Source of the DNA: Morchella semilibera
Lineage: Eukaryota; Ascomycota; Pezizomycetes; Pezizales; Morchellaceae
Direction of reading: 5' to 3'
DNA length: 64,000 nucleotides
Assembly (NCBI GenBank): GCA_009192285.1
Contig: WBVU01000010.1
Coordinates: 804,111-868,110 of the forward strand
Shown here: positions 23,419 to 34,413 of the stretch, piece by piece
Position numbering within the stretch: position 1 is the first letter of the stretch
Layout of the letters: every line of letters begins with the position of its first letter
Made by a program: the position numbers and the translations under genes
The notes under the pieces: generated by a model
Told to the model about the DNA's origin: nothing
What the model saw: the letters and a program-made list of their open reading frames with translations, nothing else
The model's database searches: none

Positions 23419-26400
23419 GGTCAATCTGCTGGAGGATAAGGATGTTCTCAGGTTAGCCAACGTTCTTCCCAGAATATAGTTTTCAACAGGCAAAGCTCAA
23501 TTAGAGGTATTCTCTCCACATGTTGTTCCCTCAACTTTCTCCAGGATTACTGATCCTGGATCGGGTTTTGCGTTTGCATTGCATGTGGCAGTATGTAGAC
23601 AATAAATCGATGAAAAATACCTGAGTTAGGAGGAGACCGTTTAGTTGACTAAAAATATGGCGAGATATTTCGAATAGGTGAACCCGGAGATCAATGCCGA
23701 TTACACCTGAGAAATTTATTCCGGAAACTGAAGTACCCTTCATCAGAAAACAATTACAATACAATGCAAAGTCAACAAAACAATTCATGTAGCATACCAA
23801 ATTATAAGTAGCTTTGTTTCAATATTCTTTTTTTTTTAATTCGTTGTTGAGATGTTTTCAAACGAGTCGTAAGCAGTAGGTAGAAGTTCAAACAGTTGGC
23901 AGTAGTTAGAATGAAGAGATGTTGGATTGATTGATTTGAAACGTTATCCAAAAAAAAAAAAAAAAAGAAAGAAAAAAAAAACGAGTAGCAAGGTGAAAAT
24001 AAAGAAGAAAAAATCAGACCGTATCCTCTTTTTTCTTTGCTTTTTGTTTGCCTCTTTTTCCCTTGTCTCTGGAGATGGTTGATTTAATGGAATCAACGAA
24101 ATACGAATCTCAAGGAGGGACTGGAATATGTAGTCAATGGTATCGACAGACTGCTAGCTCAGCTTGCCAGCTTTTGTGAGATCACCGCTTCAGTCTTGTG
24201 GAGCAAGTGACTGCAAGCGATGTCAATGTTGATTCTAGATGCGTCGGCGCGCGCAGTCGTTGGAGTAATATAGTAGGTGATGGTATCCTAGGGAGAGGCG
24301 GGAGTAGCGGAAGAAGGGAGAGTCGATGGATGGGAAAGAAAGGAAGGGTCACAACGAGAGGTAGGAGATCGTTAAGGGAGGGTGGGAGGTTTTTTTTCCC
24401 TTTGGTGGGATGGACGGGGGGATGTCTGTGGGTTTTATTTGATACCACAGTATAATAATAATAATAATAATTGTGCGCAATGTCGATTGGTTGGAGGGGC
24501 AGGGAGAGGGATGGGCTAATCAGATACACTCGTTAGAATAAGAGACTTGGCTAGGTCGGAAGACATGTATGTGTCCAAGTGGACGAAAAAGAAAAGGGTT
24601 GGGTTGAGGGATTGAGATTCGAACGGGGGGGGAGGTTTTATGGAACAGATAATCGGAGGGGGGGGTGGAAGGACGGGACAAGGGATGACTGGGGGCGGCG
24701 AGGGTTGACTGATTGACTGGTTTACTGAAGGAAGGGTAGGATAAGGCAAAGCTGAGTAGCAAGGGTGTACGAGGGAGTTGGCAGGCACGGACTCCCGTTG
24801 GGTATGAACGTTTTAGGGTGTGGAGCAGCATAGCAGCACTGGCAACGTGAGAGAGGAAGGGCTGCGTGTTCAGAATTGGCAAAGCGGGAATGATGAACAA
24901 GCACGCTAGAGGAACTAAGGGCGCCATGTATTATCAATTTGGTCTCTCGCATACCTTCAATATGTAGTACAGTATGGCACGCCGTACCAGAGAGCGACGA
25001 GGTTGTGCCTTCAGAATAAGAGATAGTCAAGAAGGTTGATTAAGAAAAAAGGAAAGGGGGGTGGGGAAGATGGGGAAGCTGGAGGAAGGAGGTCTATTAC
25101 TTATGACGAGAGCTCGATGATCGATGGAGTTTGGGCAGTTTTGCGGCGGGGGGTTCCTGTGCGTACCAGGATTACCGAACCATCCATCATCGGATGGCGA
25201 AATGCAAACAAGCGAACGGATTTGGCTAACTAAACTCGGGAGGCGGAAAGACCTCTTGCGAGGCTTGGCGTTTAGTGGGGGATCCAGGATGGGCTTTAAT
25301 GCTGTCTCTACATCAGCATCATATCAGAGTGTTTTACAGATAGCTCTGCCTATGTATGCAATGACTCTCGAGCTCCGAAAATCGATATATCGCAGAGTAG
25401 GTATTGAGGTCTCCCAAGCTCAAGATGTCATTCCATGCATACATACACAAGTACATAAGTACCCTTTCCCAGCCTCCATATCTCACACAATGCATGCTTG
25501 AAGAGGCTCCTACCTAATCAGATCTTTCCGTTCCCCACACCTCCGACACCGCGGGCAGCCTAATCCCAACGACCACCGCGATGAGCCCTGGCCATAACCA
25601 TTCTCCAAACGCTTTAAAATACACGTATGCTGGTCTATTGGCAAAACATTCTCATCCTAGAGAGCTAGGCTTTTTTTTTTTTTTTTTTTTGGGGGGGGGG
25701 GGTTACATGTACATGTAGTTACATAAAAAATAGTTTGTCAGGCTAGGTGCCACCTCAGTACATTTAGGTGTTCCAAGTCACAACATACCGTATCACCTGA
25801 CGTCGCGGCGCACCAGTGTGCTACCGCCGGGCCGTTGATGTTTATGGATTGGGCCTAATAAAATAATCACCTCCAGAGGTGTTTTTTATTTATTCAATCT
25901 ATGGATTGCAACCAACTCAACGTCAACCGAACGGAGCCTTAGGATATACATGTAGGTATGAAGCAATTGATGAGGTACGGCGGGCGGGCATGGGTGGCCT
26001 CCCGCCGTGCTACAGTAACGGGCTGCCAACATCCCCGCCATATGCGGTGATGCTGGTAGCTATACAAAAGATACATGTATGTACATACTCGTGTTCGAAA
26101 CGTTATCAAATTAGCAGTTGCCCCTTTTTATAGAGAAAACAACGTCCCGCTGCGTCATCATTTTCGTCAGATAGTGTTCTATTTCTGCGAAGCCTTAAGG
26201 GCTTATTCCCAGGCGATGTGGGCCGACTGTCGGTGTGGCCACTATGCCACATCGGCTCTAAGTCGGTATACCGACGCTACGGTTCGGCATACCATTGGAG
26301 TTACCAACTACATTCTATTACATGTACAGCGTAACAATATGCTCCTGATATTCTTCCTACATCTCCTGTAACGCTATGTCTTGTTCGTTATCCTTCAGTC

Positions 26401-26989
26401 CTTTTTGCTGCCTTCCGTTCCTTCCGTTCCTTCCATGTTTCGAGCTCAAATCATCTATGTCCCTCTTATTTTAGGAAGCTTATAATAAGAATGCCTCTGG
26501 CTAACCCTTCTTAAAGAAAGTAGGTACCTCTTGCATTTACCCGCTTCTTATTGAACCAAAAAAATCCAATTAGACCTCTTCACGGGGGTATAGTTCTCAC
26601 GGGGGTGCAGAAATACTTATTATGCACAGAGAATTCTATTCATGTATCTATTGATTTTATCAATTTGCCTTGTACTCTCTGAGGTCAATCTTGATGTTAC
26701 TAGGCGTTGCACCATACCACCGTGAGACCCAACCACCCCCCCCCCCCCGTGGAGGCAAAAAAGTCCCAAGTATTTTTTTTTTTTTACCCGTTCGGGCGTT
26801 AATGTAATGTAATGTCCAGCCGAGGTCCCCAACAACAAAAACTGGACACGGTATAGACTCGGGGAGAAGAGGGGGGCTCAAAACTCCTTTCAATCCACCA
26901 TAAGACTGTCTTCGCCAGACCTGGTACCGTGAAGTCAACTCCTTAGACATCAATTCATCGGTCCGTCCTATCAAGTATTATCGGTTGCA
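23419..26989. other. Long intergenic region with homopolymers, one dispersed repeat and TACATGTA motifs
   Basis: No gene supported in 3.5 kb. The first kilobase may be the long SSD1 5' leader. Contents: A-rich run at 23949-23980, (ATA)n at about 24451-24471, T20 followed by G12 at 25671-25702, C13 at 26736-26748, five TACATGTA octamers (25704, 25710, 25946, 26071, 26319), and copy 1 of a dispersed repeat at 26608-26754. Purine-rich sequence dominates 24270-25100. Confidence 0.5.
26608..26754 (+). repeat. Dispersed repeat, copy 1
   Basis: Matches 39296-39406 from CAGAAATACTTATTA through CACAGAGAATT, TTCATGTATC, TTTTATCAATTTGCCTTG, ACTAGGCGTTGCACC to CCCCGTGGAG. Copy 1 has extra blocks (about 20 bases around 26684-26703, and a C13 run). 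No terminal inverted repeats or target duplications were identified, so the class is open: LTR fragment, MITE or SINE piece. Confidence 0.75.
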
Positions 26990-28142
26990 ATGATTTCCCT
27001 ACAGATTAAACCTAGGGGTACGGTTTTTCCCCCACTCAATTGATCAGGAGAGACAGAGATAGGATAGGCTTTTACTGACACTTCCGAATTGCTATCCAGG
27101 TCGCCCCATTAGGAACCTACCCTCATCGATTGAGGTTGATCTGGCGACCTGCACTGCAGAGTCACTCTACACGCGTCTCTCCGCAAGCACCGGTCTCTCC
27201 CGTGACCGTCTCAGAATCACGAAAGGCAGCGACGGCAGCGTCATCACTGTCAAGAAGGATTCCGGGAAGGATGTAATGATTGAGGAGCTCGGCCTCCAGA
27301 AAGACAGCGCGATCTTCGTGAAAGACCTAGGTAGGTCTTCCATATACATATCTCTAGAATAGGCCCTGACATCTGCCCCAGGCCCCCAGATAGGCTGGCG
27401 CACAGTCTACCAGATCGAGTACCTTGGGCCCATTATCATGCACCCCCTAACCCTCCTCTACCTCCGCCCCTGCCTCTTCTCCCCCTCGCCCCTCAACCCC
27501 CTCTCCCACCTCTCCCACCTCCTCACCAACACCGCCCTCCCACACGCCCCCCCACCCGCAACCACCGTCCAAACCGTCCTCTGCACGCTCACAACCCTGC
27601 ACTTCATCAAGCGCGAGCTCGAAACCACCTTCGTGCACCGCTTCTCAGCCGCCACGATGCCATTTAGCTATGTGTTCCGCAACTCTGCGCACTACTGGGT
27701 GCTCAGTGGCCTATTCATGTCACTATTGTTTTATGGGCCCACGTCCACCACCACCACCGCCGCTGCCTGGTGGCCCCGCAGTCTCCGCGCTGAGAACAAC
27801 CCCGCTGTTCTCTGGGGCGGCGTTGGGCTATGGGTTTTTGCGCAGTTGTCAAATTTCTCGACGCATATGACGCTGCGGTCGCTCCGGCCGGAGGGCTCCA
27901 CAAAGAGGGCTATCCCGAAGGGATATGGGTTTGACGCTGTCACATGCCCGAACTATAGCTTTGAGGTGCTGGGATGGGCGGCTGTGTGGGCAATATCAGG
28001 AGGCAATTGGTCGGTTGCTCTGTTTATTGCCGTGGGCGGGTTCACGATGGCGAAGTGGGCGATGAAGAAGGAGAGGAGGTATAGAAAGGAATTTGGCAGT
28101 GCGTATAGGAAGAAGAAGGTTATGATTCCGTGGGTTCTGTAG
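26990..28142 (+). CDS. TSC13: Very-long-chain enoyl-CoA reductase (TSC13 family)
   Basis: Last step of the fatty-acid elongation cycle in the ER membrane, reducing trans-2-enoyl-CoA to acyl-CoA for sphingolipids. Exons are 26990-27017, 27100-27330 and 27382-28142, giving 339 residues with phases matching. The start MISLQIKPRGRPIRNLPSSI fits the ubiquitin-like N-terminal domain of the family (to about residue 88). Next come GPQIGWRTVYQIEYLGPIIM, HFIKRELETTFVHRFS and AMPFSYVFRNSAHYW-type text, then the steroid reductase-type C-terminus with CPNYSFEVLGW and an end rich in basic residues (KKERRYRKEFGSAYRKKK). Several membrane segments lie between residues 100 and 300. It is convergent with the cyclin gene, 3' ends 192 bases apart. 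Confidence 0.93.
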
Positions 28143-28334
28143 ATATTAGGTACCGTAGATGCTTAAATAACGTGGGGACAAGTAGAAATAGATGCCATTG
28201 GAGCTTCCAAGTATACAGAACGTACTTTACTGTAAATAATGATATCTTTTTATATTACCTAACTAAAGACATAACGCCCATGACATCTATGGGATTAAAA
28301 TTACCTACACCAATCTCCACACTTATCCCTTCAC

Positions 28335-29311
28335 CTACTCCACCATGGCCTCCTCCACCGCCTCCTCCAGCACCCGCCTCCTCTCCAACGCCCCTTCCAA
28401 CTCTTCCACTCCCCACAGCCCCCTTCCCCCTTCCCCCTCCCTCCTCCACGCCCGCTTACAACCCTCCACAAACTCCCCCACGCCCCTCATGCCCACCACA
28501 AGAAACCCCAGCTCCTCCCTTTCCACATCGAAAACCTCCCACCAGCCGGCTGGCAGCTTTATGGCCGCCTCCCGCGCCGCGAGATAGACCGCGGCCACGG
28601 CGAGGGCGTTCGGCTGATGGGTCAGGTACAGCAAACACGGGCTCAACAGAGCATCGTTCAGGTACGCGAAAGCGCGCCGCGCCACACCCGCGTCGAGCGC
28701 CGACAGCGGCTGGAGGTAGTTTAATGCGAGTGCATAGGGAGGCTTGCGGTGGTTTGGAAGCCGAGGGTGCTGAGGAGGTGGGGTCTCGGAGGTGAGGAGG
28801 GCGGTGCGGGAGGCGTGGTAGATTGATTCGGGACGTAGTAGACTTCGGGGTCGGGGGTGATGGTGGAGGACTCCCTGGCGGGGGAGATTGGGGAGGGGGA
28901 GGGGACGCGAAGAAGGTAAGTGGTGGCATTAATGATATCGCGTGGTTTCACGGGGTGCTCGGTGAGTTTCGAGGAGAGGTAGAGGGCGGCGTGAACGGTG
29001 GGGAGAAGGGGTGGGTGCGGAGGCTGGCGAGGAGGTAGAAGCGCTGTAGGAGGATTGAGGCTGTTGCTATTGTTTTCTGAGGACTAGTTTTTTTGTTTTT
29101 TTTATATACGTTAACTAGGTTAGAATTAGGGGGGGGGGGGAGAGAGAGAGGAGAAGACATACAGATGGAGGAGGACCCCAGCGGATTGGATCAGTGTGCA
29201 TCCAGCCCAGATGAGTGTCGTTTCAAGGTCAGTGGGGATGCCGTCGGCGCGGCTGGGGCGGTCGGCGAGCTGGGCGGCAGTTGCGAGAGGGTTACAGAGG
29301 AGGGAGACCAT
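28335..29311 (-). CDS. Cyclin L-like protein (transcription/splicing cyclin)
   Basis: Start at 29311 (MVSLLCNPLATAAQLADRPS). Exon 1 is 29163-29311; exon 2 runs from 29083 to the stop at 28335. The cyclin box begins with DGIPTDLETTLIWAGCTLIQ, then SAGVLLHLPQKTIATASILL and QRFYLLASLRTHP, and continues ALYLSSKLTEHPVKPRDIIN and ATTYLLRV. The second fold includes LSTLGFQTTASLP, LNYLQPLSALDAGVARRAF and a coiled acidic tail. This pattern matches cyclin L/K partners of CTD-type kinases. The conserved text changes frame near 29008, 28830, 28783 and 28738, each time at a short C run. Two of these changes compensate each other. Sequence error is likelier than decay. Confidence 0.8.
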
Positions 29312-31361
29312 TGTGTGGTTTGTTTAGAATCTGTTCTATTCTGTAGTGGTAGCTGAGGTTGAGGTTGAGGTTGAGGATGTACATATCTATAATACATCCT
29401 TGTCGACAACTGACGTAGATGCATGAGGTATCACTCGGAGTAACCTGGATGGGTGGAATGGAAAGCGGTGGAATTATCATTACTCTATAACTAGGGCCGT
29501 TGGGGTAGAAAAAGCTTATTTAATACATACTTTGTAATTGGCTGTGGGGTGTGGACCTGTGCACGTAAGTACATGTAGTGTAGGTATATGTAGGTACATA
29601 CTTATACTAGTGGCCATCCGACTGTGGCACCCACATAGCATTTCTAGCGCCGGTACGTGTGCCTATCAAGCACAGAAAACACCATATTGAACGTCGCCAG
29701 ATACTACTTACTTAGACAACTCCAAAGATATTATCCTAGGATTATAGATGGGTCTTGTTCGTCTGCACGGGTAATAGGTACGTACCTACATGTAGGTAGT
29801 CCCGGAAATAGTCTACTAGGACTAGGCAAGTGAGTGGTAGCATTTAGAGTATCTGACCGAGATGTCCGGGTTTGGGGTTAGTCGGCGCTAGAAACCCACT
29901 ATACTAAGGGGATCACCTCACCGTCAAAGAGCAAGAAGAAGGTACCGCAAGGCACTGGTAGCATATACATGAGTACATTGTACGTACCTGGGCACAAGCC
30001 ACTGGATAAAGCTTCCATCCCAGAGAAAACACACCGCATCACAAAAAGCCCACTACACCCGAAAGCCACTCTCTCAAGTCCTTATCCTTAGAAACAGAGC
30101 ACTCCACTCCAAACTACATACCGTGTCCACCCTCCAAAACAGCCTCTGCCCGAGTTTCCAGCCAATAATAGGCACGAGTGATATAATGTGATTCAAGTGT
30201 TGCAACAACAAGTTACGCGTTTGAGGGTAAATTCATGTACTTCTATCAATTTCAATGTTTTACTTTTAGCCTACATTAGATTCTTGAGCCGGATGCTCCT
30301 GGCGCGGCACAGGTTGTTCATGTGCACCGGCCTACATCTTAGCCACGGGAACCACCCCCCCCCCCCAGGTCACATGATTCTATTAGTGGAGGTGTGCCTC
30401 TCATATAAAAATGCCAAGCTAGTTCGAAAGCTCCGGTTAAAGTTTACTGAACTACACTTTCAATCACCGGGAGTTGCCTGAGTGGTATAGAGTTTACTCT
30501 CTGATCAACACCACTCAGGTTCGACTCCCCCAGGACCCTCGTAAATTCTAGCAAAGCGGCACCCGGGTGGGGTGCGTAAGTCTTTTGTCGCCAGCAAATG
30601 CTTTTTTTTTGCTGGGATTTTTTTGTTTTTTTGTGGAAAGTAATATATAATGTGTGGGGAGCGTGCCTCCTACTACCAGGTGAAAGTATAGGAGGGCGTC
30701 ATGCATCATATCTCTTGAATTCTTTATCAACTAACCAACGGTAGGTGTGGAGAAAGTGTGTCTTTCAAGAGAGACGTTGCATATACTTCACACCTGCCTT
30801 AATATTATAAACTTCCACAGGGCTCCCCTACTCACGGAGCCAGGCCCATATTACTTACATACATGTACCCACCAGTCTATCCCGTTTAAAAAAGCAAGTG
30901 GAAACCACGCCCTAGGATTGCGGGCCTCCACAGTCTACCAACCTTGGAGAACAAGTTGACGTGTCTCCCCGGAGGCTTCATTACCTTCACTCCCTCCCAG
31001 TGCCGATTTGCTGTTATCCAGCGCATCAACCGCATAGGACCAGAAACACCGAAATAAGTTCTGGGCATCGGTGCCGTTTCCCACTCTGGATCTGTTCCTA
31101 TTGGCACTGCTGGTGTAGGTGAGAGTCATGTCGGTCACTACGGGGGAAAGGGGGGGGGTAGATAATCTTCTCTCAGGAATGCAAGAGCTCAAGCCTAAAC
31201 CTTTGAACCGTTACAAGGCCAGGCTATATATTACTACCTTCTGGCTTTACACCGACCTCTAGGAGGCAGGGGCAGGGCATCGTGGACCTTCCTCACCACA
31301 GCGCAAAATCTAAAAATCCTCTGCAAAAGAAAACTATATACAATACGATATATTTATACAT
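29312..31361. other. Intergenic region with a long hairpin and TACATGTA motifs
   Basis: No protein gene supported. The GAGGTT unit repeats at 29353-29374. TACATGTA lies at 29569, 29787 and 30859. A C12 run is at 30355-30366. A tRNA-like 61-base hairpin occupies 30469-30529 and is listed separately. Confidence 0.45.
30469..30529 (+). other. 61-base two-arm hairpin with tRNA-like promoter words
   Basis: GGGAGT (30469-30474) pairs with ACTCCC (30524-30529). CCTGAGTGGT (30477-30486) pairs with ACCACTCAGG (30510-30519). That is 16 pairs with a small internal loop. TTGCCTGAGTGG resembles a tRNA A box and GGTTCGACTCC a B box, but a cloverleaf T stem and anticodon stem cannot be formed. It may be a tRNA-derived relic or a transcribed hairpin. 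Confidence 0.45.
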
Positions 31362-32715
31362 CTACGAGTGCTCGTCCTGACTCCCCAGAACCTCATAGAG
31401 CACATATTTACCTCCCTTCTCCCCAGCACAGGTTTCGTTCGGCAGCCTGAGTATCGTGTACCCGTTCTCGCCTCCATTCAGCGATCCATGGCCTTGCTGC
31501 CCCAGCTGGTCGGGGAGTTCTCAAATCCATGGACCGTTATTGCTGCCCAGCCGTTCTTCCCGTCCATCGCAGTGCTATCTTCCATTAGTATGCCTACCCA
31601 AAGGAAAAAAAAACAAAAACACAAGGACATCGAATAGTACAACAGGAAGAAACCTACCAAACAGCCCTCCACACCTTCCCCACCCACTCCGCCGGCACCA
31701 TCCCCCTCCATGTCAACCTCGTTACCTTCCCCTCAACTCCATCCTCAACTGCATACGTCGACAACAATGGATCCACCCCGCCGCCGCCGACCCTCACCCT
31801 ATCCGCCGCGGCCGTCTCCCCCCCCAGCAGCACCAGCGCAAGCCACTCATGCACCTCTAGCGCCCACTCGCGCCACACCTCCCTCCGGAACTCCGCCTCC
31901 TCCGATGCACCCCCGCCCGCAATCCACGCGCCCTCCGGTGCAGAAAAGCTCGGCACCATCACATTCGCCTCCGCCACAACCGGCACTTGCATCTCCCTTG
32001 GCAGCGCCGACAGTGCTGACAGCACCGGACAGTCGGTGGTGGCGGGGGAGGTGGAGAAGGCGGTTTTGCATTGCTTGAGGTCGCAGAAGAGCCATGTGAC
32101 CGGGTCAGTAAGGACATTGGCGAAGCTCCAGACGAGCCGGTCGAAATTCTTTTTGCCGGGGATCATATTCGGGCCGCGGAGGTCGCGCTCGACCACTATG
32201 ACAAATATTTAGTAATTCCGGGGGAGAGGAGATGAGGGGAAGAGGGGGGAATATACGGTAGCGCCGGGGCCGCTTGCTACCGGCGGTGTTTCCAAAGCGC
32301 GCAGGGGCCCCGACGAGGCCGGCGGTCTCGTATGTTTCGTGTCGGAGCGAGAGACGGAGGGTTCCTGCGACGAGGGCGTAGACGTTGTCGATGTCGATGC
32401 GGCCCTGGGAGAGCATTATTACGTTTCCTACCATGCACCCAGCACACATTAGGTTTTATCTCTTCTCGGATTTGCGGGGCACGAACCTGACTTAATGTAC
32501 TTATTCAGGAACCCAGTTTCCAGCAGCGCCGACAACGGCGCACTGAAGCGCCAGCATCGCAGCGGCTTTTCGAGCGCGGGGCGGAGGTCGCTGGAGATGA
32601 GGTGGTAGAGGTCTGTGGGGAGGACGAGATCGACGCGGTGATTGTAGGTGTGTGTGAGGATTGTCTTTTCGGTGGATTTATTGAGTGAGATGTGGCAGCG
32701 GGATATGGGCGCCAT
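31362..32715 (-). CDS. Rpp40-family protein (RNase P/MRP subunit-like)
   Basis: Exons on the minus strand are 32487-32715, 32257-32427, 31658-32195 and 31362-31574, about 383 residues. The N-terminus has LTHTYNHRVDLVLPTDLYHL. The family core GTLRLSLRHETYETAGLVG follows at about residue 105. ERDLRGPNMIPGKKNFDRL lies midway, and the C-terminus is GWAAITVHGFENSPTSWGS followed by a glycine-rich GGENGYTILRLPNET block. The last block requires one base more than is present: near 31488 a C is missing from GCCC, otherwise the frame stops early. In animals and fungi Rpp40 belongs to nuclear RNase P/MRP, which processes tRNA and rRNA precursors. The assignment rests on motif recognition. Other members of the loosely conserved family are possible. 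Confidence 0.75.
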
Positions 32716-34413
32716 TATTCGGCGTATGCGCGGGTGGGGACCGAGTATCTTGAGGTTGGAACTGAACGTTGATATCCCTGGTCTGGATTGGTCGTGTTGG
32801 AAATGCTTGGCTTTTGAAGAGTGTGGGCGAGTGATGGCTGGTGACTGGTGACGCTGACATGGGAATCACCTCCGTGGGTGAGGTGACGTGAGTATTGTGT
32901 AGATGTTATAATACAGCATGGCTCTTCGGTGGCTACGTAGTAGCAATGACGACTGCAAATTCCCTTTCAGTAGATCTTACAATACCCTTTTCACTTTCTA
33001 CCCACATGGAATTCCGTATGACATCTATTCTATGGCTAAAAGGCTCCTTCACTCTGTCTCACACTCATCTTGGAGGGAAATAAATTATGCTAACGTACAT
33101 GTAGTGATGTTTAGCACGAGACTAGATTTTTTTGAGGCCTTTACATAAGTATCTCAATCCTCCTAGGGCTCACTGTGGACATGTAATTATAGTTGAGACA
33201 TGTGCTTTCTCAAAGCCTCTCACAGTGCCGGCCACAAGCAAGATCTAAGACACCAGGCTGGCCGAGCTACGGACGTTTGAGCCCCTAAAGAAAAAGGCAA
33301 CGGGCTTCAGCTGAAGACAAACTCTACAGCCAGAGTGGCAAGACACTTTGCACGCACGACTTATCGGCTGGTACCTTGAAGTCAAGGAATACAGCCTCAG
33401 CCCAAGATAGGCCCAAAAGACCTGGGGTGGGTTGGTCCTACGTGAGTACATGTGTCTGGTGGGGCATTGGGGGGGGCATATTAGAGTTGTCCTCATAATT
33501 TATCGAGGGGTCATACAAAACGTGAAACCGTAGAATGCGGGTAAGTACATGTAAGTAAGTCGGTACAGTATAACGTAGAGAAGCACTATGGGAAAGTACA
33601 TGAAAGCATTGTGGTGGGTCCCCCCCCCCCCTTGCTTTTATATTTTTTACTTTTCGAACCGCCCCCCCGCCCCCCAAACCGATGCCAAGACGTTGGTTCC
33701 TAGGCAAAGTATATGTAATATTACATACCGGGCCTGCGGCTCGAAGGAAATGGATACTGTTGAACCCGATGCCCATCGGGTTGGGGCTTCACGTTATGGT
33801 TTACTTGATCAACCATGTACTTACACTGCAGGTGGCTGCCACCGTGGGGGTGTCCAGGATGTCCGCACCACAGCCAGAGAGGCCCTCCAGGCTAAATATT
33901 AGAAAGGGTGGCAATAACCTTTTACTCTCGGTGTGACATCTACGGGAACCAAGGTTTTCTTTACCTGCGGATGAGCTACAGGAGCTTTGGGTTAGGGTAT
34001 GGCCAATGTGACTTGTTTCATGGTATAACTGCCTAACGTTTGCCATTGCGACACATGGGTTTAGTTTATTCTACCAAACATCGGCCTCCCGAATTTCCCG
34101 TACCCCACATAAGTACCTCTATTGCTCACTACAAACGATAAACAAAAGATTTTTTCAAACCTTCACCCCATATACACAACCAAGGTAACGGACAAGTATC
34201 ATACATCAAAGGAGGATAAAAAGAAAAATATAGTCGCCCCGAAATACACCGACATAACTACCATGCAATAGCAGAGAGAGAGAGAGGGAGAGAGAGAGTA
34301 AAAAGAAACAAACTAGGAACAGTTTTTATACTCTATCCCAAACGAAAAGAAAAGAGAAAAAAAGGAAATCAAAGTGTGGAGAGGAAAGAAAAAAACGCCT
34401 GAAAACACCACGT
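32716..34413. other. Intergenic region, no gene supported
   Basis: AT-rich with two TACATGTA octamers (33095 and 33546), a C12 run at 33620-33631, and an (AG)n stretch at 34272-34299. It holds the upstream region of the Rpp40-like gene and the 3' flank of RPO41. No RNA gene was seen. Confidence 0.45.

Noticed and set aside
25124-25501. Plus-strand 125-codon open frame
   Set aside because: No domain, composition like the surrounding G-rich spacer, and no homologous feel or splice signals.
30469-30541. A functional tRNA gene
   Set aside because: A-box-like and B-box-like words exist, but the T stem mismatches beyond two pairs and no anticodon stem forms. Kept only as a hairpin finding.
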